DNA from: JALORV01 sp963766365
GTDB taxonomy: Bacteria; Pseudomonadota; Gammaproteobacteria; Burkholderiales; Burkholderiaceae_F
Direction of reading: 5' to 3'
Assembly (NCBI GenBank): GCA_963766365.1
Contig: CAVXZK010000016.1
Span: forward strand, 1 to 64,000
Length of the DNA stretch: 64,000 nt
Shown here one piece after another: positions 32,519 to 41,947 of this stretch. The notes beneath the pieces were generated by a model. The model saw only the letters and a program-made list of their open reading frames with translations. It was not told where the DNA came from and ran no database searches. The position numbers and the translations under genes were made by a program. Every line of letters begins with the position of its first letter. The stretch's first letter is position 1.

Positions 32519-32540
32519 GCTTGGCCGCCGCGCGCGAAAA

Positions 32541-33971
32541 TCAGCCGCGCTCCTCGATGCGGTACTCGACGTAGGTCTTGTCGCGCAGCTGACGAAGCCA
32601 GTCCTGGTAGGCCTCGTCGGCCTTGCGCTCGCGCAGCGCCTGGCGCGCCTGCTGGCGTGCGCGCTCGGTCGAGGCGGGCTCGGTCCGGCGCTCGAGGACC
32701 TGGATCAGGTGCCAGCCGAACGGCGACTGCACCGGCATGCTGATTTCGTTGATCTTCAGCGCGTTCATCGCACGCTCGAATTCGGGAACCGTGTCGCCGG
32801 GGTACAGCCAGCTCAGGTCGCCGCCGCGGCTGCCACTGGGGTCGACCGAATGCAGGCGCGCGAGCGTGCCGAACTCGACCTGGCCGTTTTCGATGCGCGC
32901 CTTGAATTCCTCGAGCCTGCGCTTGACCTCGGGCTCGGGAGCCACATCGGAAACGCGCAGCAAGATGTGCCGTGCGCGAGTCTGCTGCACCGGCGCGCCG
33001 GTGAGCTTGCCTTCGACGGCGCTGCGGCGCCCGAGCACCTTGAGAATGTGGAAGCCGTTCGGGCTGCGCACGACGGGCGCGATGTCGCCGACCTTGACGT
33101 TCTTCACCGCATCGATGAACAGGGCGGGCAGTCGATCGGTATTGCGCCAGCCGAGCGCGCCGCCCTGGAGCGCTTCCGACGCATTGGAGAAACTGGCGGC
33201 GAGCCGCGCGAAGTCAGCGCCGCCCGTGAGTTGCGAGACCAGGTCGTCGGCACGCTGGCGCGTCTCCTCGATGCGGCTGGCGGTCGCGTTCTCTGGCACG
33301 CGCAGCAGGATCTGCGCCAGGTTGATCTCCTCGGTGTCGGCCGACACGCCTGCCTGGTCGGCGATGAAATTGTCGAGCTCGCTCTCGGAAATCTGCAACC
33401 GACCATCGACCTCACGTTCGCGCACCCGGTTGAGCAGGATGTCCTGGCGCACGTCTTCGCGGAACTGGTTGAACGAGATGCCGTCGGCCTCGAGCCGCTG
33501 CCGCAATGCCGGCACGGTCATGTTGTTCGCTTCCGCAATGCGCACCATCGCGGTATTCACGGTCGCGTCATCGACGCGAACTCCGGTTTCGCGCGCGAGC
33601 TGCAGTTGCGCGCGGTCGATGATCATGCGTTCCAGAACCTGCCGCTGCAGAACCTCCGGCGGTGGCGGCTGGATCTTCTGACGCTGCAGCTGGACCAGCG
33701 CCGACTGCGTGCGCGCACGCAATTCATTGGCCGTGATGACCTCGTCGTTGACGACGGCGACGATGCGGTCTACGGCAACGGGGGTTCGCTGCGTGGCCGC
33801 CGGCCGGTTCGCGGGCGGGGCGGGCGTGGCGGGGGGTTCGAGCGGCTGCAGGTTCGGCGTCAACTGCTGCACGGCGCTGGGCGTAGCCGATTGCTGCGCG
33901 TGCACCGTGGTGACGCCCATCAGGAACAGGGCAAGCAGCGCGCCGTACCGCGCGCTCAGTCTCGTACGCAT
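32541..33971 (-). CDS. surA: Periplasmic chaperone/peptidyl-prolyl isomerase SurA
   Basis: SurA escorts unfolded outer-membrane proteins, including LptD, to the BAM complex. A signal peptide ends near TTVHAQQ. After a Pro/Ala-rich stretch the N-terminal chaperone domain begins at DRIVAVVNDEVITANEL. Two parvulin domains follow, recognisable by ARHILLRVSD and GGDLSWLYPGDTVPEFE in the second. Length is 476 residues. The gene is six bases downstream of lptD, the conserved order. Confidence 0.95.
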   Translation of the reverse strand: MRTRLSARYGALLALFLMGVTTVHAQQSATPSAVQQLTPNLQPLEPPATPAPPANRPAATQRTPVAVDRIVAVVNDEVITANELRARTQSALVQLQRQKIQPPPPEVLQRQVLERMIIDRAQLQLARETGVRVDDATVNTAMVRIAEANNMTVPALRQRLEADGISFNQFREDVRQDILLNRVREREVDGRLQISESELDNFIADQAGVSADTEEINLAQILLRVPENATASRIEETRQRADDLVSQLTGGADFARLAASFSNASEALQGGALGWRNTDRLPALFIDAVKNVKVGDIAPVVRSPNGFHILKVLGRRSAVEGKLTGAPVQQTRARHILLRVSDVAPEPEVKRRLEEFKARIENGQVEFGTLARLHSVDPSGSRGGDLSWLYPGDTVPEFERAMNALKINEISMPVQSPFGWHLIQVLERRTEPASTERARQQARQALRERKADEAYQDWLRQLRDKTYVEYRIEERG

Positions 33972-33977
33972 TGGGAT

Positions 33978-36332
33978 CTACTCGTAGTACTCGAACATGC
34001 CCGGCTGCCGCGGCAGCGGGTTGATGCGCTGGTAGCCGGGGATATTACGCTGCAGCTGGGTCAACGCATTGGTTCCGACACTCGTCAGTCCAGACAGTTC
34101 CAGCTGCAGGTAGAAGTTGGTCGTCGACGTGGCGGTCGTCGTCTGGAAGCGCTGGAATGCAAAGCGCAGCAACCAGCAGTCCTGCTTGTACTCGAAACCC
34201 GCGATCACCTCGACCGGCTTGCGGCTCTCGAAAGAGTAGTTGTAGCGGCCCACGCCGTACCAGCGATCCGACAGCGGCCACTGCACGGCGATATCGACCT
34301 GGTCAGTGCCTGCGTCAGGGATGTCACTTTTCTGGTAGCGGTAGTACGCGCTCAGCACCGATGCGCGGCGCGGCTGCCAGCGCATGCCTGCGGTCGCACG
34401 CGCAATCTCGCTCGTTTCGGCGGAGTACTGCGCCGCGAGGTCGACCGCCCAGTTCGCGCCGAGTTGGGCGGAAACGGCGGCCAGGAGGTCGGTCTCGTTG
34501 CTCGATCGGGGCGACTCGCCGGGTAACGTCACTTTCTGGTCGGAAAAGTAGTAGCGCTGCCCGATCGCCGCGCGCAGCCGCTCGGCGCCCGTTTCCTGGT
34601 CGAGGATCCGCGTGGCGACGGCCAGCGTCAGCTGGTTCGCATTGACGATGCGGTCGTAGCCCGAGTAGATGTTCTCGGTGAAGAACTGCGCATAGTTGAG
34701 ATCCGCGAGCGCGCTGTCGAAGTTGGGTAGATCGTTCTGGTCGCGGTAAGGAATGTAGGCGTAGTACGCGCGCGGTTCGAGCGTCTGCTGTGACGAGCGT
34801 CCGAACCAGTCCATGTCCCGCTCGAAGATCAGGCCGCTGTCGACGCTCAGGATCGGCATTACGCGCGACTGCGTCTGGTCGGTCGGGTGGAACTCGGGGT
34901 CGAGGCTGTAATACGTCGCCGACAGCTGCGCTCGCGGTGTGATGAACCATCCCGGGGCGAGGATCGGGTAGGCCACACGTGGATTGATGATGTAGCGCGT
35001 GCCGTCCTGCAGGCCCGCTTCCTGGTTCGTGAAGCGCGTGCCGTCGAGGACCGCCGCGCCCTCCCAGCCGCGCCAGTCCGCAACGAAACCCGTCATCGTC
35101 ACCTGGGGAACGCGCTCGTAGGGCGGCGTCACCGGCGCGAGCGGGTCCTGCAGTATCTGGTTCTTGGTTACCCGTACCGACGTGTTCCAGTAAGGCTGCG
35201 CGTACGAGACGAAGGCATCCTGCGGCAGCACCTTCTGCGACGAGCCCAGGACCGTGCTCGAGAAATCCACGAAGTAGTTGTCGTCGGAGACCCGGTTGTA
35301 ATTGACGCCGGCGGCCACGCCAGACACCCCCGAGTAGTTGAGACGCGCGCTGGTGAAGCTGCGCGACGTGTCGGTCTCGCGGTCGTTCAGGATGCCGTCG
35401 TAGACCAGCGTTCCGCTGAACTCCCGCTCGAGCAACCGGAATTCGTTGCCGACCAGCATGCCGCGCTTGCTGAGGACCCTCGGCGTGACCGTGTAGTCGT
35501 AGTTCGGCGCGATGTTCCAGTAAAACGGCGTGCGGATGTCCGTGCCGAGCGTGTTGCTGAGGCCGAAGCTCGGCGTCAGGAAACCGGTGCGGCGTTGATT
35601 GCCGACCGGAAATCCGAAGATCGGCGACGCTAGGATCGGCAGTCCCTGGAAGTAGAGCACCGCGCCGGTGGCGCTGGCCGACTGCTCCAGGCCGTCGACG
35701 CCCACGGACTCCACCTGGACCCACCACGCGTCATCGCCAGGCGCGCAGGTCGTGAACCGTGCGTTCTCCATGCGCGCCCGCTGCTCGGACAGGAACTCGA
35801 CCAGGCCCGCCTCGCCGCGACCGTTCCGTGCCGGGTAGGTGAATTGCGCATCGGTCATCGATCCCGTCTGCGCGTCGATCCGGAACGACATCTGCGGCGC
35901 TGAAAACGACCCGCCTTCGCGAAAGACGCGCGCGTTGCCCTCGATGTCCACCTGGTCGGTGGCCTGCGTGTAGGTGATGCGGTCTCCGCGCAGCACCGTG
36001 CCGCCGCGTCGGATTTCGGCATCACCTTCAAGCACGATCCTCTCGTCGATCGTGCCCTCGATGCGCTGCGCACGCACGAAGGTCGGCGTCGCATCGCGGC
36101 TGACCGGCCGCGTCTCCGACATGATCTGGTCCATCTTGAGCTGCAGCCACGGTGACTCGGGGTCGCCAGGGAAGCGCGTCGGCGCCGAGGTGCCGAGAGG
36201 CGGCGAGGGCGGCTTCGGCGGCGCGATCTCGCGAGCGCTGACACCGGTTGCCATCGTGGCCAGCAGTGCAACACTGAGCGGGGCAAGCGCGAAACTCAGG
36301 ATCGGCGCGGCATTCGCCGGCAGGCGCGGCAT
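33978..36332 (-). CDS. lptD: LPS-assembly protein LptD
   Basis: LptD forms the outer-membrane LPS translocon with LptE. A signal peptide (LSFALAPLSVALLATMATGVSA) and Pro-rich linker precede the beta-jellyroll domain (VLEGDAEIRRGGTVLRGDRITY), then a 26-strand barrel ending near FEYKQDCWLLRFAFQRF. Of the cysteines used for the interdomain disulphides in E. coli, one N-terminal (RFTTCAPG) and one C-terminal (QDCW) are visible, so the C-terminal CC pair is a single C here. Length is 784 residues, with a clean frame. Confidence 0.95.
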   Translation of the reverse strand: MPRLPANAAPILSFALAPLSVALLATMATGVSAREIAPPKPPSPPLGTSAPTRFPGDPESPWLQLKMDQIMSETRPVSRDATPTFVRAQRIEGTIDERIVLEGDAEIRRGGTVLRGDRITYTQATDQVDIEGNARVFREGGSFSAPQMSFRIDAQTGSMTDAQFTYPARNGRGEAGLVEFLSEQRARMENARFTTCAPGDDAWWVQVESVGVDGLEQSASATGAVLYFQGLPILASPIFGFPVGNQRRTGFLTPSFGLSNTLGTDIRTPFYWNIAPNYDYTVTPRVLSKRGMLVGNEFRLLEREFSGTLVYDGILNDRETDTSRSFTSARLNYSGVSGVAAGVNYNRVSDDNYFVDFSSTVLGSSQKVLPQDAFVSYAQPYWNTSVRVTKNQILQDPLAPVTPPYERVPQVTMTGFVADWRGWEGAAVLDGTRFTNQEAGLQDGTRYIINPRVAYPILAPGWFITPRAQLSATYYSLDPEFHPTDQTQSRVMPILSVDSGLIFERDMDWFGRSSQQTLEPRAYYAYIPYRDQNDLPNFDSALADLNYAQFFTENIYSGYDRIVNANQLTLAVATRILDQETGAERLRAAIGQRYYFSDQKVTLPGESPRSSNETDLLAAVSAQLGANWAVDLAAQYSAETSEIARATAGMRWQPRRASVLSAYYRYQKSDIPDAGTDQVDIAVQWPLSDRWYGVGRYNYSFESRKPVEVIAGFEYKQDCWLLRFAFQRFQTTTATSTTNFYLQLELSGLTSVGTNALTQLQRNIPGYQRINPLPRQPGMFEYYE

Positions 36333-36371
36333 TTAGAATCCGAGGGCGAGGTCGAGCCGGAAGGCGCGTCG

Positions 36372-36377
36372 ATTATA
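36372..36377 (-). promoter_or_regulatory. -10 box for the lptD operon
   Basis: On the minus strand TATAAT, a perfect -10 match, lies 40 bases before the lptD start in the divergent gap with amgK. The -35 is poor, which could mean an activator or an extended sigma-E-type control; I cannot tell which. On the plus strand TAGAAT at 36334-36339 may serve amgK. Confidence 0.45.
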
Positions 36378-36434
36378 GGCATCGCCCCCTCTGATTCGCG
36401 CGTTACGCTGACGCTCACGTCCTCTTTGCTGACC

Positions 36435-37466
36435 ATGAGTCCTGCTGATCCCCTCGATTCGTCCGATACCCGGCGTGACCAGCTGGTGACGTGGCTGCGC
36501 GCCTTGCCCGCACGCCACGCGATCGAAGCAGAATCGCTGCAACCGGCGTCGGCCGACGCAAGCTTCCGGCGGTATTTCCGCCTCGCCGCGGGAACAGGAA
36601 CGCTGATTGCGATGGACGCCCCGCCCGGCAAGGAGGATGTCCGCCCGTTCATGCACGTGGCGCGCTTGTTGCGCGATGCGGGGCTCAACGCTCCGCAGGT
36701 GCTCGAGGCCGATCCGGAGCAGGGTTTCCTGCTGTTGACCGATCTTGGCCGGGACACGTATCTCACGGTGCTGGATGACAGCAACGCTGCGGCGCTCTTT
36801 GCAGAGGCGACCGACGCGCTGCTGCGCTGGCAGCAGGCGACGCGTCCCGGTGAATTGCCGCCCTATGACGAGGCGCTGCTGCTTCGCGAACTCGCGCTGT
36901 TTCCGGACTGGTACGTGGCGCGCCATCTTGGCGCGACACTCTCGCCGAGCCAGCGCGAGGTGCTCGATCGCATGTTCGGCCGGATCGTCGCGGCGAACCT
37001 GGCGCAGCCGACGGTTTACGTGCACCGCGACTTCATGCCGCGCAACCTGATGGTCGCGACACCCAGTCCGGGCGTTCTGGATTTCCAGGACGCGGTGATC
37101 GGCCCGGTGACCTACGACCTCGCGTCCTTGTTCCGCGATGCGTTCATCAGCTGGGACGAGGAGCGCGTGATCGACTGGTCGATCCGTTACTGGGAACGGG
37201 CGCGCCGCGCCGGCCTGCCGGTCGGCGAAGACTTCGGCGCGTTCTGGCGCGACTTCGAGTGGATGGGCCTGCAGCGCCACCTCAAGGTGCTCGGCATCTT
37301 TGCGCGTATCAATTACCGCGATGGCAAGCCGAACTACCTGGCGGACACGCCGCGCTTCGTGAAGTACGTGCGTGCGGTCGCGCAGCGTTACGACGAACTC
37401 GCGCCGCTGGCTCGGCTCTTCGACGAGCTGGAGGGGGTCGCGGTGCGGGTGGGATACACGTTTTGA
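36435..37466 (+). CDS. amgK: N-acetylmuramate/N-acetylglucosamine anomeric kinase
   Basis: AmgK phosphorylates MurNAc at C1 in the cell-wall recycling bypass found in pseudomonads and betaproteobacteria. It belongs to the aminoglycoside phosphotransferase superfamily: SADASFRRYFRL in the N-lobe, YVHRDFMPRNLM (catalytic Brenner motif) and GVLDFQDAVIGPVTYDLASL (metal motif). The ATG at 36435 gives 343 residues; a TTG nine bases earlier is less likely. It is divergent from lptD and followed by murU, the expected partner, which makes the assignment firm. Confidence 0.92.
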   Translation: MSPADPLDSSDTRRDQLVTWLRALPARHAIEAESLQPASADASFRRYFRLAAGTGTLIAMDAPPGKEDVRPFMHVARLLRDAGLNAPQVLEADPEQGFLLLTDLGRDTYLTVLDDSNAAALFAEATDALLRWQQATRPGELPPYDEALLLRELALFPDWYVARHLGATLSPSQREVLDRMFGRIVAANLAQPTVYVHRDFMPRNLMVATPSPGVLDFQDAVIGPVTYDLASLFRDAFISWDEERVIDWSIRYWERARRAGLPVGEDFGAFWRDFEWMGLQRHLKVLGIFARINYRDGKPNYLADTPRFVKYVRAVAQRYDELAPLARLFDELEGVAVRVGYTF

Positions 37467-37582
37467 GTCGCGCCGCTCGCGCACGCGTCGGCCACGCCGA
37501 TGCCCGTGCACTCGCGGCGGAAGATATTGCGCGCGCCGCTTGAGGCGGCTCGGCGCTGCGCGCGAGAGAACAACGGCGGGGA

Positions 37583-37599
37583 GCCGGACGTCGTCCGGC
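37583..37599. repeat. Palindrome between amgK and murU
   Basis: GCCGGACG-T-CGTCCGGC is a perfect 8+1+8 palindrome 16 bases before murU in a 148-base gap. It could be a hairpin near the murU ribosome site or a protein site. Confidence 0.35.
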
Positions 37600-37614
37600 G
37601 AGAGACGGGACGAG

Positions 37615-38331
37615 ATGCGGGCACTGATACTGGCGGCGGGACGGGGCGAGCGGATGCGACCGCTGACCGACAGCGTGCCGAAGCCGTTGCTGCGAGCGGG
37701 CGGGCGGCGCCTGATCGAATGGCAGCTTGGCGCGCTGGCGGCGGCAGGCATTCGTGACATCGTCGTCAACACCGCGCACCTGCCGGGGCAGTTCGAGACG
37801 GTGCTGGGCACCGGCGCCGCTTTCGGCGTATCGATCGCCTACTCGCGTGAAGGCGAGCGGGCGGAAGATGCGCTCGAAACCCTCGGCGGCATCGTGCGCG
37901 CGTTGCCGCTGCTGGGGTCCGCGCCGTTTGTCGTCGTCAGTGGCGACATCGTCACCGATTTTGACTACTCCACCTTGCGTCCTCGCGCGCACGCGCTGGC
38001 GGCCGGCGCCGCCGATGCGCACCTGGTCCTGGTCGACAACCCATCCTTCCATGCCCGCGGCGACATGGGGCTGGTCGACGGCCACATCGCGCCCGATGCG
38101 ACGGAACGACTGACGTACGCGAATGTCGGTGTGTTCGCTCCTGCGCTGTTCGCGGGGGTCGCGGACGGGCGCGCGCGGCTCTTCCCCTGGCTCTACGCTG
38201 CGGCGCGCGCGGGCCGCGTCACCGGCGAGCACTTCAGTGGCCGCTGGCACAACGTCGGCACGCCGGACGAGCTCGCGAGTCTCGATGGCGAGTTGGGTCG
38301 GTCCGGGCGGCTGCACCCGCGCGACTCGTAG
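37615..38331 (+). CDS. murU: N-acetylmuramate-1-phosphate uridylyltransferase
   Basis: MurU converts MurNAc-1-phosphate to UDP-MurNAc, completing the recycling route with AmgK and bypassing fosfomycin-sensitive MurA. The nucleotidyltransferase signature LILAAGRGERMRPLT and PKPLL begin at residue 4. Other blocks are VVVSGDIVTDFD and GRWHNVGTPDELA. The 238-residue length is standard. The gap to amgK is 148 bases, longer than in most relatives. Confidence 0.92.
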   Translation: MRALILAAGRGERMRPLTDSVPKPLLRAGGRRLIEWQLGALAAAGIRDIVVNTAHLPGQFETVLGTGAAFGVSIAYSREGERAEDALETLGGIVRALPLLGSAPFVVVSGDIVTDFDYSTLRPRAHALAAGAADAHLVLVDNPSFHARGDMGLVDGHIAPDATERLTYANVGVFAPALFAGVADGRARLFPWLYAAARAGRVTGEHFSGRWHNVGTPDELASLDGELGRSGRLHPRDS

Positions 38332-38355
38332 AATGCGCTTTCTTCCTGCGCGCTC

Positions 38356-39705
38356 ATGACGGCCCCTCCAGTCACCACCGAAGTCTTTCGAGCGCGCCGC
38401 GGCCGTGTCCTCGAGACCATGGCGGAGCAGGGCGGCGGTGTCGCGGTGCTCTTCACCGCTCCCGAGCAGCGGCGCAATCGCGACTCCGATCATCCTTATC
38501 GTTTCGACAGCCATTTCTGGTACCTGACCGGCTTCGCGGAGCCGGGCGCAGCGCTGGTGCTGGTCGCGCGTGGCGAACGCAGGGAAGCGCTGCTGTTCTG
38601 CCGCGCGAAGGATGCGGAGCGCGAGGTCTGGGACGGCTTCCGCTTTGGTCCCGAGGCGGCCACGGCGGCGTTTGGATTCGACGCCGGCCATCCGATCGAG
38701 GCGCTGGATGCACTGATGCCCGAATGGCTCGGCGATGCGCCGGCGCTTTTCCGCGCCCTGGACAGCGGCGCGGAAGGCGAGGCGCGTGTGCAGCGCTGGC
38801 TGGCGGAGGTACGTTCACGCAGCCGCAGTGGCACGCGCGCGCCGACGGCGCATCACGATCTGCTCGCGATCCTCGACGAGATGCGACTGGTGAAGGACGC
38901 GTCGGAAGTGGCGACGATGCGACGCGCCGCGAGCATCACCGCGGCCGCGCATCTGCGGTTGATGCGCGAGTGCCGTCCCGGGATGCACGAGTACGAACTC
39001 GAGGCCGAGTTGCTGCACGAGTTTCGCCGCCACGGCGCCCAGTCGCCTGCGTACACCTCGATCGTCGCAACGGGTCCCAATGCCTGCGTGCTGCACTACC
39101 CCGCCGGCAACGCCCGTCTCGCCGACGGCCACCTCTGCCTTGTCGATGCCGGCTGTGAAGTCGACGGCTATGCCGCGGACCTGACGCGGACGATTCCCGT
39201 CAACGGCCGCTTCAGCGGCGAGCAACGGGCGATCTACGAACTGGTGCTGGCCGCACAGCACGCCGCGCTCGGATGCGTGAGGCCGGGTGCTGCGTTCAAC
39301 GAACCGCACGAGGCGGCAACACGAGTCCTCAGCCAGGGTTTGATCGACCTCGGCCTGCTCAACGGCTCGACCGATGCGGTCATCGAGGCCGGTGCGCATC
39401 GCCAGTTCTACATGCATCGGACCAGTCACTGGCTCGGCCTCGACGTTCACGACGTCGGCGACTATCGCGAGTCGGGGCCGGCGCCGGAGGCGGGCGAGCG
39501 CGCCTGGCGGCGCCTGGTTCCCGGCATGGCCATGACCGTCGAGCCAGGCATCTACCTGCGTCCGGCCGACAATGTACCGGGGCGCTTTCACAACATCGGT
39601 GTCCGTATCGAGGACGACGTGATCGTCACGGCAAGCGGCCATGAGGTGCTGACCCACGCGGCGCCCAAGCATCCGGACGACATCGAGGCGGTGATGCGTG
39701 GCTGA
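38356..39705 (+). CDS. pepP: Xaa-Pro aminopeptidase (aminopeptidase P)
   Basis: This dimanganese M24B enzyme removes N-terminal residues before proline. The N-terminal AMP_N domain covers residues 1-140. Metal ligands in the pita-bread domain are D in LVDAGCEVDGYAADLTRT (two Asp), H in HRTSHWLGLDVHD, E in VEPGIYL and E in GVRIEDDVIVT. Length is 449 residues. A TAGAAT box 27 bases before the start is a possible -10. It overlaps the next gene by eight bases, the usual pepP-ubiH arrangement. Confidence 0.95.
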   Translation: MTAPPVTTEVFRARRGRVLETMAEQGGGVAVLFTAPEQRRNRDSDHPYRFDSHFWYLTGFAEPGAALVLVARGERREALLFCRAKDAEREVWDGFRFGPEAATAAFGFDAGHPIEALDALMPEWLGDAPALFRALDSGAEGEARVQRWLAEVRSRSRSGTRAPTAHHDLLAILDEMRLVKDASEVATMRRAASITAAAHLRLMRECRPGMHEYELEAELLHEFRRHGAQSPAYTSIVATGPNACVLHYPAGNARLADGHLCLVDAGCEVDGYAADLTRTIPVNGRFSGEQRAIYELVLAAQHAALGCVRPGAAFNEPHEAATRVLSQGLIDLGLLNGSTDAVIEAGAHRQFYMHRTSHWLGLDVHDVGDYRESGPAPEAGERAWRRLVPGMAMTVEPGIYLRPADNVPGRFHNIGVRIEDDVIVTASGHEVLTHAAPKHPDDIEAVMRG

Positions 39706-40858
39706 CATGAAGGCCGACGCCCGTGTCCTGATTGCCGGTGCGGGGCCGGTCGGGATGGCGTTCGCGCTGATGCTGGCGCGGCGCCGGGTCGGCTGCGAGG
39801 TCATCGACGCTCGCACGCTGGAGGCCGCGCGCGGCGACCGGCGCCTGCTGGCGTTGTCGCGCGGGACAGTTGAACTGCTGGCGCCGCTGGTGCAACTGCC
39901 GTCTGCAGTGACGGCGCCGATCCGCTCGGTCGTGGTGTCGTCCGCGGGCGAATTCGGTCGTGTCGTGATCGGTCCTGAAGATCTCGGACCGCGGCCGCTG
40001 GGCGTGACGATCCGCTATGGCGATCTGCTCGCGCCACTGGCCGAGGCCTGTGCTGCCAGCGGGCAGGTGCAGATCACGCGACCATGCCGGGTCACCGAGG
40101 TGTCGCAGCGCTCGACGCGCGTCACTGCGCGGCTCGATGATGGCACCGAGCGGGATGCCGAGCTTCTGGTCAACGCCGAGGGCACGGCGGTGCTTCCGCC
40201 GCAGGTAGCCAGCCAGACCGCGCTGGTGGCGGATGTGAACCTCGACGGCCCGGCTGTCGGGGAGGCGTTCGAACGGTTCACACGCGACGGCCCGCTCGCG
40301 CTGCTGCCGCTGCCGGGGCAGGCGCCTGCGGCCGGACGCAGCCTGTCGCTGGTCTGGTGCATGCCCGCGGCCGCGGCGCAGCGACGCCTGCAGCTTGACG
40401 ACTCGGGCTTCGCGGCGGAGTTGCAGCAGGCCTTTGGTTCGCGCAGCGGGAGGATCGTGCGTGTCGGGCCTCGTGCCAGCTATCCGCTGCACGAACAGTC
40501 GCGCGGGACACTGCGCGAGCACCGCGTCGTCTGGATCGGCAACGCAGCACAGACACTGCACCCGGTCGCCGGGCAAGGGCTGAATCTCGGTATGCGCGAT
40601 GCCGCGCAGCTGGCCGATGGCATCGCCGCGGCGCTGGCTGCGGGCCGTGATCTTTCGGCAGTGCTGGATGACTACGAGCGCAGCCGCCGGACCGACCGCG
40701 CCGCCATCCTCGGATTGACGCGTCGCTTGCCGGGATTATTTGCGACCCGAGCGACGCCTGTCGCGGTGGGTCGCTCACTGGGGCTGACGGCGCTGAATGT
40801 GTTTCCCGATCTGCGTCGGCAGTTCGCGCGTCTGCTGATGTTCGGCGTGCGCAGCTGA
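39698..40858 (+). CDS. ubiH: UbiH/UbiF/COQ6-family FAD-dependent hydroxylase
   Basis: This flavoprotein monooxygenase acts in ubiquinone ring hydroxylation. The dinucleotide motif is LIAGAGPVGMAFALMLARR, and the second FAD motif is WIGNAAQTLHPVAGQGLNLGMRDA. Position after pepP suggests UbiH, but the ring position hydroxylated cannot be assigned from sequence alone. Length is 386 residues. The GTG at 39698 overlaps pepP; an ATG at 39707 is equally acceptable. Confidence 0.85.
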   Translation: MADMKADARVLIAGAGPVGMAFALMLARRRVGCEVIDARTLEAARGDRRLLALSRGTVELLAPLVQLPSAVTAPIRSVVVSSAGEFGRVVIGPEDLGPRPLGVTIRYGDLLAPLAEACAASGQVQITRPCRVTEVSQRSTRVTARLDDGTERDAELLVNAEGTAVLPPQVASQTALVADVNLDGPAVGEAFERFTRDGPLALLPLPGQAPAAGRSLSLVWCMPAAAAQRRLQLDDSGFAAELQQAFGSRSGRIVRVGPRASYPLHEQSRGTLREHRVVWIGNAAQTLHPVAGQGLNLGMRDAAQLADGIAAALAAGRDLSAVLDDYERSRRTDRAAILGLTRRLPGLFATRATPVAVGRSLGLTALNVFPDLRRQFARLLMFGVRS

Positions 40859-40888
40859 GAATCGACGGCCGGCTCTACGAGGCTTAGA

Positions 40889-40894
40889 TACAAT
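40889..40894 (+). promoter_or_regulatory. Likely -10 box for dusB-fis-purH
   Basis: TACAAT followed by CCGCGC lies 38 bases before dusB in the 74-base gap after ubiH. The -35 is not recognisable. Confidence 0.4.
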
Positions 40895-40932
40895 CCGCGC
40901 CCCCGTCCCGCCGCCTTTCCTTCCGCCTCCTG

Positions 40933-41937
40933 ATGCGCATTGGTCCGTACCTGCTGCCGAACAACGTGTTCGTCGCGCCGATGGCGGGCGTCACGGACCG
41001 GCCGTACCGGCAGCTCTGCAAGTCGCTCGGTGCGGGACACGCGATCTCCGAGATGGCGGCCTCGAACCCGCGGCTATGGGCGAGCGAGAAGACAATGCGC
41101 CGCCTGAATCACGAGGGCGAGCGTGCGCCCGTCGCCGTGCAGCTCGCCGGTTCCGATCCGGCCATGCTGGCGGAAGCGGCGCGCTTCAATGTCGACCGCG
41201 GCGCGCAGATCATCGACATCAACATGGGTTGCCCGGCGAAAAAGGTCTGCAACGTCGCGTGCGGTTCGGCCCTGCTGCGTGACACCGATCGCGTCGAGCG
41301 CATCCTTGCCGCCGTCGTGGCCGCGGTCGACGTGCCCGTCACGCTGAAGTACCGCACCGGCTGGCATCCGGAGCAGCGCAATGCCGTGCAGGTTGCCCGC
41401 CTGGCGCAGTCCCTCGGCGTGGCAGCGCTGACCCTGCACGGACGGACCCGCGCCTGCGGCTTTCATGGCACGGCCGAGTACGACACGATCCGCGCGGTCA
41501 AGCAGGCCGTCAGCATCCCGGTCGTCGCCAATGGCGACATCGACAGCGTGCACAAGGCGCGTGACGTGCTGCAATACACCGGCGCGGACGCGATCATGAT
41601 CGGACGCGCGGCGCAGGGCAGGCCATGGATCTTCCGCGAGGTGGCGCACTTCCTGGCCACCGGCGAGGAACTGGCGCCGCCGCGCGTCGACGAAGTGTGC
41701 GAACTGCTGCTGGCGCATCTGGACGATCACTATCGCTTCTACGGCGCCGCAGTCGGCGTGAGAACGGCGCGCAAGCACATCATCTGGTACACGCGCGGCC
41801 TCGTTGGCGGACGCGCGTTCTGTGACGAAATGAACCGACTCGACGACTGCGCCGCGCAGAAACGCGCGGTCGACGCATTCCTGCGCCGTCACGGCGAGCA
41901 CAGCGAAAGGCTGGCCTACGCGCCAGTGCTTCATTGA
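40933..41937 (+). CDS. dusB: tRNA-dihydrouridine synthase B
   Basis: This FMN enzyme reduces specific uridines in tRNA D-loops. It begins LLPNNVFVAPMAGVTDRPYRQL, has DINMGCPAKKVCNVACGSALL with the conserved cysteine, TLHGRTRACGF, and VVANGDIDSV followed by MIGRAAQGRPWIF. Length is 334 residues. dusB precedes fis, as in most proteobacteria, with ten bases between them. Confidence 0.96.
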   Translation: MRIGPYLLPNNVFVAPMAGVTDRPYRQLCKSLGAGHAISEMAASNPRLWASEKTMRRLNHEGERAPVAVQLAGSDPAMLAEAARFNVDRGAQIIDINMGCPAKKVCNVACGSALLRDTDRVERILAAVVAAVDVPVTLKYRTGWHPEQRNAVQVARLAQSLGVAALTLHGRTRACGFHGTAEYDTIRAVKQAVSIPVVANGDIDSVHKARDVLQYTGADAIMIGRAAQGRPWIFREVAHFLATGEELAPPRVDEVCELLLAHLDDHYRFYGAAVGVRTARKHIIWYTRGLVGGRAFCDEMNRLDDCAAQKRAVDAFLRRHGEHSERLAYAPVLH

Positions 41938-41947
41938 GGATTCGAAA

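Noticed and set aside
32292..34526. A 744-codon open frame on the + strand opposite surA and lptD
   Set aside because: It is the mirror of two clearly recognised minus-strand genes; the product has no known motif and is Arg/Leu/His-rich, as expected of GC-rich antisense frames.
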